Origin: Pseudosulfitobacter pseudonitzschiae
Lineage (GTDB): Bacteria; Pseudomonadota; Alphaproteobacteria; Rhodobacterales; Rhodobacteraceae
Direction of reading: 5' to 3'
Assembly: GCF_002222635.1 (NCBI RefSeq)
Contig: NZ_CP022415.1
Span: 1,116,001-1,180,000 of the forward strand
DNA: 64,000 bases
A program made the position numbers and the translations under genes. Position 1 is the stretch's first letter. Each line of letters begins with the position of its first letter. The notes under the pieces were generated by a model, which saw only the letters and a program-made list of their open reading frames with translations, was not told the DNA's origin and ran no database searches. This document shows, in pieces, positions 57,073 through 64,000 of the stretch.

Positions 57073-58074
57073 TTACGACAAACGGCCCATGGCCACGGCC
57101 ACATCGGCCATGCGACACGAGAATGCCCATTCGTTGTCATACCACGCCAGCACGCGCACCAGATTGCCGCCGGTCACTTTGGTCTGGTCTGGGGCAAAGA
57201 TCGACGAATGTTCGGTGTGGTTGAAATCGACCGAGACTTTCATCTCGTCGTCATAGGCCAGAACGCGGCTCATCGGGCCTTCGGACGCGGCCTTCATCGC
57301 GGCGTTCACCTCTTCGGCCGTGACATCGCGGCCTGCGATAAAGGTCAGGTCCACAGCCGAGACGTTTGGCGTGGGCACGCGCATGGCGGTGCCGTCCAGT
57401 TTGCCCGCCAGTTTCGGCAGCACTTCGCCCAAGGCTTTGGCCGCACCGGTCGATGTGGGAATAATGCTCATAGCGGCAGCGCGGGCGCGGTAAAGATCGC
57501 TGTGCCGCTTGTCCAGTGTCGGTTGGTCGCCGGTATAGCTGTGGATTGTGGTCATCAACCCGCTTTCAATGCCGAACGCATCATCCAGCGCCTTGGCCAG
57601 CGGGGCCAGACAGTTGGTGGTACACGACCCGTTGCTGACCATGCGGTCAATGCTGGTCAGTTCCTTGTCGTTGACGCCGTAGACCACGGTGCGGTCGACG
57701 TTCTTGCCGGGGGCTGACAGCAGCACTTTGCCTGCGCCGCGTTCGATGTGGGATTTCGCCTTGAGGCCGTCGTTGAACATGCCGGTGCATTCCAGAACGA
57801 CATCGCAGCCGTCCCAGTCCAGCGCGTCCATGTCATAGGTCGACATCACGTCAATCGGGCCGCGGCCCAGATCCAGTGTGTTGTCGCCAATCTGGACCAT
57901 GCCGGGAAACGGGCCGTGAACGGAATCGTATTTGATCAGGTGTGCCGCGCTTTTCAGTGGGCCGGTGGCGTTCAGCTTGACCACCTGAATGTCATTGCGA
58001 CCGCTTGAGGCGATGTGGGACAGGGTGCAGCGGCCGATGCGGCCAAACCCGTTGATTCCAACTCTGATGGTCAT
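57073..58074 (-). CDS. gap: Glyceraldehyde-3-phosphate dehydrogenase, second copy
   Basis: A 333-residue GAPDH, start at 58074 (MTIRVGINGFGRIGRCT). Catalytic cysteine in VSNGSCTTNCLAPL and loop TTIHSYTGDQPT. Where the first copy has NDL after the second beta strand, this one has VVKLNATGP, so the NAD-selecting aspartate is replaced by alanine; that suggests acceptance of NADP, as in anabolic GAPDH enzymes. The two proteins are clearly diverged, so this is an old duplication with probable division of labour. An operator-like site is about 77 bases before the start. Confidence 0.94.
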   Translation of the reverse strand: MTIRVGINGFGRIGRCTLSHIASSGRNDIQVVKLNATGPLKSAAHLIKYDSVHGPFPGMVQIGDNTLDLGRGPIDVMSTYDMDALDWDGCDVVLECTGMFNDGLKAKSHIERGAGKVLLSAPGKNVDRTVVYGVNDKELTSIDRMVSNGSCTTNCLAPLAKALDDAFGIESGLMTTIHSYTGDQPTLDKRHSDLYRARAAAMSIIPTSTGAAKALGEVLPKLAGKLDGTAMRVPTPNVSAVDLTFIAGRDVTAEEVNAAMKAASEGPMSRVLAYDDEMKVSVDFNHTEHSSIFAPDQTKVTGGNLVRVLAWYDNEWAFSCRMADVAVAMGRLS

Positions 58075-58150
58075 GTTCTGCGTCCTTGTGTGGGATGTTA
58101 GGGGCTGTATAGCGACAGGCCAAAACCGGCGAAACACCTGAAAACAAGCT

Positions 58151-58163
58151 GTTAGCGATAAAC
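58151..58163. promoter_or_regulatory. Degenerate CG-centred palindrome upstream of gap2
   Basis: GTTAGCGATAAAC on the plus strand; reverse complement GTTTATCGCTAAC matches the lpd/pdhA core GTTTAACGCTAAAC at 11 of the first 13 positions. Lies 77 bases before gap2 and 83 before the DUF808 gene. Confidence 0.5.
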
Positions 58164-58246
58164 CTGTGGCCCATTTGCTGCGATTGCACGATTGTCTTTC
58201 GCGACGGCAGTGTTAGCTGTAAGCCAAGCACCTCGAAAGGAACGAT

Positions 58247-59230
58247 ATGAGCGGACTTCTGGCCCTATTGGATGATGTGGCGGCGATCGCCAAAGTGGCG
58301 GCGGCTTCGGTCGATGATGTGATCGGTCAGGCCGCCAAGGCCAGCGCCAAGGCGGCAGGTGCCGTGATCGACGATGCAGCCGTGACACCCAAATATGTGA
58401 CCGGCTTTTCCGCCGACCGCGAGCTGCCGATCATCTGGCGCATCGCCAAGGGATCGCTGCGCAACAAGCTGGTGTTCTTGCTGCCTGCGGGGCTGGCGCT
58501 GTCGGCCTTCGCGCCTTGGGCGATCACGCCGCTGCTGATGCTGGGGGGCTGTTACCTGTGCTTCGAGGGGGCCGAAAAGGTGGCCCATGCCGTCGGCATA
58601 GGCGGGCACGGGCATACCGACCACCCAAAAGCCGCAGAAGTACCCGACGACCCGGCGCACCTTGAGGAAGAAAAGGCCCAAGGTGCCATCAAGACCGATT
58701 TCATCCTGTCCGCCGAAATCATGACCATCGCATTGGCCGCCATTCCGGCAAGCACCTTCTGGATGGAGGCGGCAACCTTGGCCGGTGTAGCGATCATCAT
58801 CACGCTGGCGGTATATGGCTCTGTCGCGTTGATCGTCAAAGCCGACGATCTGGGGCTGGCGATGGCCAGTCACGGGCGTTTTGCACCGACTCGTTCGCTG
58901 GGTCGCGGGATCGTACATGCGATGCCTTGGGTGCTAAAGACCCTGCTGGTGGTCGGCACCGCCGCGATGCTGTGGGTGGGGGGCAATATCATCGTCCACG
59001 GGCTTGAAGTTTTGGGCTATGACACGCTGGGGCACTTTACCCACGATTGGGCCGCTGCCGCCGGCCATGCGGTCAGCGAGACATGGCAGGGGGCAGCCGA
59101 ATGGGCGACAAAGGCCGCGATGGATGGTGTATTCGGTCTGGGTCTTGGGCTGGTTCTGATCCCCATCGGGGAAAAGATCGTTACCCCGCTGTGGCGCGCT
59201 GTGTTCCATCGCAAGAAGTTGCAGGCCTGA
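58247..59230 (+). CDS. DUF808 (YedI-like) integral membrane protein
   Basis: A 327-residue DUF808 protein with several hydrophobic segments (e.g. NKLVFLLPAGLALSAFAPWAITPLLMLGGCYLCFEGAEKVAH, read in part; ATLAGVAIIITLAVYGSVALIV; LKTLLVVGTAAMLWVGGNII). The start SGLLALLDDVAAIAKVAAASVDDVIGQ is the family mark. Function unknown. Divergent from gap2; its gene converges with tkt across a strong terminator. Confidence 0.85.
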   Translation: MSGLLALLDDVAAIAKVAAASVDDVIGQAAKASAKAAGAVIDDAAVTPKYVTGFSADRELPIIWRIAKGSLRNKLVFLLPAGLALSAFAPWAITPLLMLGGCYLCFEGAEKVAHAVGIGGHGHTDHPKAAEVPDDPAHLEEEKAQGAIKTDFILSAEIMTIALAAIPASTFWMEAATLAGVAIIITLAVYGSVALIVKADDLGLAMASHGRFAPTRSLGRGIVHAMPWVLKTLLVVGTAAMLWVGGNIIVHGLEVLGYDTLGHFTHDWAAAAGHAVSETWQGAAEWATKAAMDGVFGLGLGLVLIPIGEKIVTPLWRAVFHRKKLQA

Positions 59231-59362
59231 TAACCCTTACGCTGGCTTAATCCGTCAGAAACCCGCGTGGGTAACTCCGCCTGTTCATCCCCCGAAAGTA
59301 CGTCTTTGGCGTGACGGGTGGGCGCTGCCATCGGTGGCCCGGTCACGCGCGTCCCGAAACGC

Positions 59363-59400
59363 AAAACGCGCCGGTCAGGCTTTCCCGACCGGCGCGTTTT
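59363..59400. terminator. Bidirectional terminator between DUF808 gene and tkt
   Basis: AAAACGCGCCGGTC / GACCGGCGCGTTTT, perfect 14-base stem with a 10-base loop between convergent genes. Confidence 0.92.
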
Positions 59401-59421
59401 AGTCTGTAATAAGGCCTTGGA

Positions 59422-61440
59422 TCAAAGCAGTACTTTGGCCTTGGCCACAACGGTCTCTGCGGTGATCCCGAACTTTTCAAACAGCTCTTCTGCCGGTGCC
59501 GACGCGCCGAACCGGTCCATGCCGACGAAATCAGCCTTGTTCGCGCGACCGCGTTCGCCCAGCAACCACTGGTCCCAGCCTTGACGCACAGCCGCTTCGA
59601 TGCCGATGCGCACGGCGCTGCCCGCAGGCAGAACACGGCGACGATAGGCTTCGTCCTGCTCGGCAAAAAGCTCCATGCAGGGCATGGACACCACGCGGGT
59701 GCCGATGCCATCGGCTTGCAGCGCCTCGCGGGCTTTCAACGCCACTTCGACCTCGGAACCGGTGGCAATCAGGATCACCTGACGTTTGCCCACCGCTTCG
59801 GCCAGAACATAGGCACCCTGTGCGGTCAGGTTCTTGTTCTTATGCTCGGTCCGCACGGTCGGCAGGCCCTGACGGGTCAGCGACAGAACCGACGGCGTCG
59901 ATTTCGAGGTCAGCGCGATTTCCCACGCTTCGGCGGTCTCGATGGTGTCGGCGGGCCGGAACACATAGGTGTTCGGCGTCGCGCGTGAAATCGCGAGATG
60001 TTCGACCGGCTGGTGGGTGGGGCCGTCTTCGCCCAGACCGATGCTGTCGTGAGTCATCACGAAGACCGTCGGCACCTGCATCAGCGCCGCCAGACGCATG
60101 GCAGGGCGGGCATAGTCGGTGAAGCACATGAACGTACCACCATAGGGACGGATGCCGCCGTGCAGAACCATACCGTTCATTGCGGACGACATGCCATGCT
60201 CGCGAATGCCCCAATAGACATAGCGGCCCTTGCGGTTGTCCACATCGAAAACACCCAGATCACCGGTTTTGGTGTTGTTCGAACCGGTCAGATCGGCGCT
60301 GCCGCCAACGGTTTCGGGCATGATCGGGTTGACGACTTCCAACACTTTTTCGCTGCTGGCGCGGGTCGCCAGCTTGGGCGCGCTTTCCGACATCTGCTTT
60401 TTGAATGCCTTGATCGTGGCGCTCAGCTTCTTGGGGGCGTCCAACGCATAGGCGCGCTCGAACTGGGCGCGCTTGGTGTTGCTGATCGCCTCGATGCGGG
60501 TCTGCCATTCGGCGTGTTCGGCGGCGCCGCGTTTGCCAATCTCTTCCCACGCCAATTTTACATCTGCAGGGATTTCGAACGGGCCGGTGGTCCAGCCATA
60601 GGCAGCTTTGGCGGCTTGCAACTGCTCGGGATCGGTCAATGCGCCGTGACCCTTCGAGGTGTCCTGCGCCGCGTGCCCCAAAGCGATGTGGGTTTTGCAT
60701 GCGATCATCGTCGGCTTCGAGCCCTTTTTGGCCTGCGTCAGAGCGGCGTCGATCTCTTCGGGGTTGTGACCGTCGATTTCCAGAACCTGCCAGCCTGCGG
60801 ACTTGAAGCGGCTGACCTGATCGGTGCGGTCGCTCAGCTCGACGGTGCCGTCAATAGTGATGTTGTTGTTGTCCCACATCACGATCAGCTTGCCCAGCTT
60901 GTGACGGCCCGCAAGGGTGATCGCCTCTTGGCTGACACCTTCCATCAGGCAACCGTCGCCCGCGATCACATAGGTATAGTGATCGACAACCTTGCGTCCG
61001 TATTGCGCGCGCTGCATTTCTTCGGCCATCGCAAAGCCGACCGAATTGGCAAGACCCTGACCCAGCGGGCCGGTTGTGGTTTCAATTGCATCGGCAAGGA
61101 AGTTTTCAGGGTGACCCGCGGTGCGCGCGCCCGCCTGGCGGAAATTCTTCAACTCTTCCAGGGGGAACTGGACATCACCCACAAGGTGCAGCAGCGAATA
61201 CAGCAGCATCGAGCCGTGGCCCGCAGACAGGATAAACCGGTCGCGGTCCGGCCAGTTGGGGGCGGAGGCGTCGAATTTCAGGTGTTTTTCGAACAAGACG
61301 GTGGCCACGTCGGCCATGCCCATCGGCATTCCCGAGTGACCGGAATTGGCAGCGGCGACTGCATCCAGTGTCAGCGCACGGATGGCGGTGGCTTTGGACC
61401 AGTGGTCAGGGTTGGCTTTGGCAAGTGCTTTGAGATCCAC
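59422..61440 (-). CDS. tkt: Transketolase
   Basis: A 672-residue transketolase that moves two-carbon units in the pentose phosphate pathway and, in gluconeogenic growth, feeds ribose and erythrose phosphate synthesis. Thiamine-diphosphate motif [29 protein letters not shown], and active-site [15 protein letters not shown]. Start at the GTG at 61440 ([16 protein letters not shown]) because a run AAAGGA precedes it and the family begins here. No CG-centred palindrome was found upstream. Confidence 0.96.
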   Translation of the reverse strand: MDLKALAKANPDHWSKATAIRALTLDAVAAANSGHSGMPMGMADVATVLFEKHLKFDASAPNWPDRDRFILSAGHGSMLLYSLLHLVGDVQFPLEELKNFRQAGARTAGHPENFLADAIETTTGPLGQGLANSVGFAMAEEMQRAQYGRKVVDHYTYVIAGDGCLMEGVSQEAITLAGRHKLGKLIVMWDNNNITIDGTVELSDRTDQVSRFKSAGWQVLEIDGHNPEEIDAALTQAKKGSKPTMIACKTHIALGHAAQDTSKGHGALTDPEQLQAAKAAYGWTTGPFEIPADVKLAWEEIGKRGAAEHAEWQTRIEAISNTKRAQFERAYALDAPKKLSATIKAFKKQMSESAPKLATRASSEKVLEVVNPIMPETVGGSADLTGSNNTKTGDLGVFDVDNRKGRYVYWGIREHGMSSAMNGMVLHGGIRPYGGTFMCFTDYARPAMRLAALMQVPTVFVMTHDSIGLGEDGPTHQPVEHLAISRATPNTYVFRPADTIETAEAWEIALTSKSTPSVLSLTRQGLPTVRTEHKNKNLTAQGAYVLAEAVGKRQVILIATGSEVEVALKAREALQADGIGTRVVSMPCMELFAEQDEAYRRRVLPAGSAVRIGIEAAVRQGWDQWLLGERGRANKADFVGMDRFGASAPAEELFEKFGITAETVVAKAKVLL

Positions 61441-61700
61441 GGCAGCAGTCCTTTGGCTGTAAATGGGCGAGCTTGCCCTGCTCCATATCAGCCCGTGGGC
61501 AGGGGTCAAGCGCCGGAGGCCGTTGGCGCCGTTGCGCACATCAATAGCCGCCTGCAAGTGGTTGATCGCAAAGAGGGCGAAATTACAGTACCGTTTCGCT
61601 AGACTTTGCCTATTCGGGGTCACCCGAGCGATTCGCCGGTGGCCAAAGCCTGAAAAACGATAGAGAAACGACAAAAGCAGAACGTAAACAGGGACGACGG

Positions 61701-62198
61701 ATGAGCGATATTATCGAGTTGCAGCGCCGGATCATGGCCGCGATGGACAGGGTGGCCAGCGGGCTGGGGGAATTGTCAGGCACCGGGGGAGGCGACAGCG
61801 CAACCCAACAGGCGCTGGAAGAGGAAAAGATCGTAACCGCTCAGTTGACGGAACGTATCCGAATGCTCAGCCAGCGCCACGAAAGCGATCTGGCCAAACT
61901 GCGCGAGGCCACCGAGGGCACACAGGCGCAGCTGAGCAAGCTGGACACGGATTTGCAGCGGTTGCGCAAGGCGAATATCCAGCTGTCGCAATCCAATCAG
62001 GCATTGCGCGACGCCAATGCCGCCGGCGTGGCCGAACCGCATCTGATCAACAAGGCCATGATGGCCGAGCTTGAGGCACTGCGCGCGACCCATGCCGCCG
62101 ACCTGTCCGAGGCGAACACCATCATTGCAGCGATGACACCGCTACTGAAAGAGCCCGCCACCGACGACGACACAGCCAAAGAAGAAGGGGACGCCTGA
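61701..62198 (+). CDS. Coiled-coil hypothetical protein upstream of zapA
   Basis: A 165-residue protein made mostly of coiled coil (about residues 30-100: [61 protein letters not shown] read in parts), flanked by a short acidic start and an acidic tail. No catalytic motif. It overlaps the zapA ATG by one base, and the pair is conserved in Rhodobacterales near tkt, so a role with ZapA in cell division is a fair guess but not shown. Confidence 0.7.
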   Translation: MSDIIELQRRIMAAMDRVASGLGELSGTGGGDSATQQALEEEKIVTAQLTERIRMLSQRHESDLAKLREATEGTQAQLSKLDTDLQRLRKANIQLSQSNQALRDANAAGVAEPHLINKAMMAELEALRATHAADLSEANTIIAAMTPLLKEPATDDDTAKEEGDA

Positions 62199-62602
62199 TG
62201 CCCGAAGTGATCATTTCCATCGGTGGCCGCCAGTTCGAGGTCGCCTGTCAGGAAGGCGAAGACACCTATCTGCAAGCCGCCGCAAAGATGCTGGACGAAG
62301 AGGCCAAGGTTCTGTCCGATCAGGTCGGACGGATGCCCGAAGCGCGGATGCTGTTGATGGCCGGACTGATGCTGGCCGACAAAACCGCAAGCGTCGAGGA
62401 CCGTGTCGCCGAAATTCAGGCCAGACTGGATGAACGCGAGGCCGAACTGGAAGGGCTGCGCAATCAGGTGATCGAACCCGAGCGCATCGAAATTCCCGTG
62501 GTGCCCCAGTCGGTGACCGACACGCTGGCAGAGCTGGCCGCACGGGCGGAATCGCTGGCTGAAGAAGTGCAGGAACGGCTGGACGGCACCTACGAGGGCT
62601 AA
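62198..62602 (+). CDS. zapA: Cell division protein ZapA
   Basis: A 134-residue ZapA-like protein that binds and bundles FtsZ at the septum. N-terminal ZapA domain begins PEVIISIGGRQFEVACQEGEDTYLQAAAKMLDEEAKVL and the C-terminal coiled coil includes AEIQARLDEREAELEGLRNQV. Slightly longer than E. coli ZapA. Overlaps the coiled-coil gene by one base. In many relatives a 6S RNA gene lies just downstream; I could not recognise one here. Confidence 0.85.
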   Translation: MPEVIISIGGRQFEVACQEGEDTYLQAAAKMLDEEAKVLSDQVGRMPEARMLLMAGLMLADKTASVEDRVAEIQARLDEREAELEGLRNQVIEPERIEIPVVPQSVTDTLAELAARAESLAEEVQERLDGTYEG

Positions 62603-62978
62603 CACTTTCGGTGCAGGACGGTTTGAGCCTTCGTATGTCTAAAATATTATAGTATCAATGGCTTGCGTTGATCTCCTACGGTGATGGTTCAAGTTGTCTT
62701 GGTGTGGTTGTTGATGGCAGAACACCCTGTCCGATTGTCTGGCACGTCGCAATACGCCCCCCGCGTGTCGAACGCCGCGCATATCTGCCTATCGGCAGCC
62801 GACGAACTCAAGCAGGTTGGTGTTCAGGTTTTGACGGATCAAACAATTCGCCCCCGAACGCCAACGGATTTTGATTATCCGCAGACGGATGCTGTGCATC
62901 TGCTTAATGGCGGGTGTGCGGACTTAGTTGCCGTTGCAGGTTGGCTACACAACGTCCGCTTTGGCGATCGTGTAAGGC
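62603..62978. other. 376-base region without a convincing gene
   Basis: After zapA the GC content falls. An open frame of 121 codons runs 62681-63046 on the plus strand but overlaps the convergent secreted-protein gene and has no strong ribosome binding site or recognisable motif, so I do not annotate it as a gene. Where a 6S RNA gene and a folate cyclo-ligase gene often follow in relatives, neither is seen. Confidence 0.5.
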
Positions 62979-63899
62979 CTAGTCTCCCCCTGCCTTGGAA
63001 ACAAATTCCTCGACACGACTACGAAACGAACTTGAAAAGAACGTAAGTGTTTCTTCGCTGATCGCCTCAAACTCAGCACTGACGATTTCGCGCCCATCGA
63101 CAATCCTCGACACACGCGGTTTTTCTAGGAGCGGGAGCGTCGAGCCGAGCATGGTTTCGCATTCTCCCACCGTGTTGTTTCGGGCGACCTCGAAGAACTC
63201 TTGCGTGTCGAAGTTGAGGCTAAGTTGATTGGTTCGGCACGCGCTGTTGTTCAACGGAACGGCATCGATGAGTTGCCCTTCCCATCGTGTGATCCAATAT
63301 ATTTCGTCCGCGATTTCTCCGACATGGTAGGACTGCACCCACGAGTTTTCGTCAGGCAGCGTCAGCGCGATTTGGCGATACTCACACTTGCCTTCGTTGC
63401 GACTGCATTCAATTTCGACGTGATTGATCGGATAGGCGATCTTGTCGTCGATGATCTCAACCGTGCCTTTCACGGAAGCCCAGTTTTCGGTCATCGTTCC
63501 ACCGAAGTCGAACGGGAAAAAACTGACACTAGTCATGTTCACACGCGAAGCGCGGTATCCGAGCAAATGAATCTGCCAAACGGTCAGCGTGCCCGTGGGT
63601 TCCTCGCCTAAATCCGCCTGAAAGGCCCGTTTTGCACCATCATAATCAGCAAAACCGTCATACATCAGCGAGTTCAAGTTGGCCTGCATGACAAGATCGC
63701 CGGCAGGCGACGCCACCAGGTTAGCTGCGCCGCTGAACATCATCGGGACTGAACTGCGCCGTTCATCCTCGGATAATGTGAGAAGATGTCCGGGCAGATA
63801 GTCACGATACTTTGCGACGGCATCCTCGTCGGCGCGCCCGACACCTGCGAACAAGATGGAAAACATTATTGCGAGCTTAAACATTCGATATGGTGACAT
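62979..63899 (-). CDS. Unrecognised secreted protein with peptidoglycan-binding-like segment
   Basis: A 306-residue exported protein. Start at ATG 63899 (or 63884) giving a signal peptide ending about GVGRA. Residues about 70-110 (SLMYDGFADYDGAKRAFQADLGEEPTGTLTVWQIHLLGY, read in parts) resemble a peptidoglycan-binding helix. The rest shows no known domain; several cysteines occur (CSRNEGKCEY, ACRTNQ, ECETML). Codon use and GC are lower than in the genes before 62600, suggesting acquired DNA. Function unknown. Confidence 0.65.
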   Translation of the reverse strand: MSPYRMFKLAIMFSILFAGVGRADEDAVAKYRDYLPGHLLTLSEDERRSSVPMMFSGAANLVASPAGDLVMQANLNSLMYDGFADYDGAKRAFQADLGEEPTGTLTVWQIHLLGYRASRVNMTSVSFFPFDFGGTMTENWASVKGTVEIIDDKIAYPINHVEIECSRNEGKCEYRQIALTLPDENSWVQSYHVGEIADEIYWITRWEGQLIDAVPLNNSACRTNQLSLNFDTQEFFEVARNNTVGECETMLGSTLPLLEKPRVSRIVDGREIVSAEFEAISEETLTFFSSSFRSRVEEFVSKAGGD

Positions 63900-64000
63900 G
63901 TTCACTAGAATCCCGTCAATGTTGGTTATCTTAGACCTACGGCAAGCCGCCATTCCTCTATAGAGTAGCATTGGTCAACTTGGGCTCACAGCCGTCACGC

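Noticed and set aside
58208-58222. Possible second palindrome TGTTAGCTGTAAGC before the DUF808 gene
   Set aside because: Lacks the CG centre and has poor arm symmetry compared with the other sites.
62603-62760. 6S RNA gene expected downstream of zapA
   Set aside because: I could not find a convincing long closed stem with a central bubble; left unannotated.
62681-63046. Plus-strand frame of 121 codons after zapA
   Set aside because: Overlaps the convergent secreted-protein gene, lacks a clear ribosome binding site and reads like no known protein.

Overview
This window is chromosomal DNA from an alphaproteobacterium of the Rhodobacteraceae, most likely the roseobacter group. The evidence is a Rhodobacter-type gene transfer agent (GTA) cluster placed just before cysE, a PDH E1-beta carrying its own N-terminal lipoyl domain, a GTTC-N7-GTTC type SOS box before uvrA, and the high GC content with matching codon use. 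The genus cannot be fixed from this sequence alone. Nearly all of the window is dense, ordinary core genome.

Layout. 1-223: start of a cytochrome b561 gene leaving the window. 426-5796: fatty-acid synthesis genes fabD, fabG, acpP and fabF, with a GNAT gene between acpP and fabF, then mltG. 6011-15499: the GTA structural cluster. 15592-16407: cysE. 16484-20215: pdhA-pdhB-pdhC on the minus strand, preceded on the same strand by ftsB and pgk. 22387-34899: two cyclophilins, an HPP/CBS membrane protein, a bactofilin plus M23 peptidase pair, a DUF455 protein, bcp, a large AsmA-like protein, queA, an MFS protein and a DUF924 protein. 34995-38870: lpd (E3), an SDR and a second MFS protein. 38860-41556: a secreted VWA protein with seven tandem repeats. 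41757-44657: uvrA. 44676-46753: a secreted basic protein and an AI-2E type permease. 46826-51495: a valine-degradation operon with a divergent LysR gene. 52585-55734: a CBS protein, coaD, an L,D-transpeptidase and an extensin-like protein. 55743-62602: two GAPDH genes around a tiny membrane-protein gene, a DUF808 protein, transketolase, a coiled-coil protein and zapA. 62603-64000: lower-GC accessory-looking DNA with one unrecognised secreted protein.

The most unusual object is the GTA cluster. The tail, baseplate and peptidase genes g7 to g15 read through without interruption. The head module is gone. The first ~141 residues of the large terminase are joined in frame to the last ~59 residues of the prohead protease. 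Portal, most of the protease, major capsid and g6 are missing. As read, this locus could encode a tail but no DNA-packaging head. It is either an inactivated GTA or, more speculatively, a retained headless particle.

A second theme is regulation of central carbon metabolism. CG-centred palindromes of closely similar sequence lie immediately upstream of pdhA and lpd, the genes for separate parts of the same PDH complex. Related sites lie before both gap genes. This suggests one LacI-type regulator, with CceR as a candidate, acting across glycolysis/gluconeogenesis and pyruvate oxidation.
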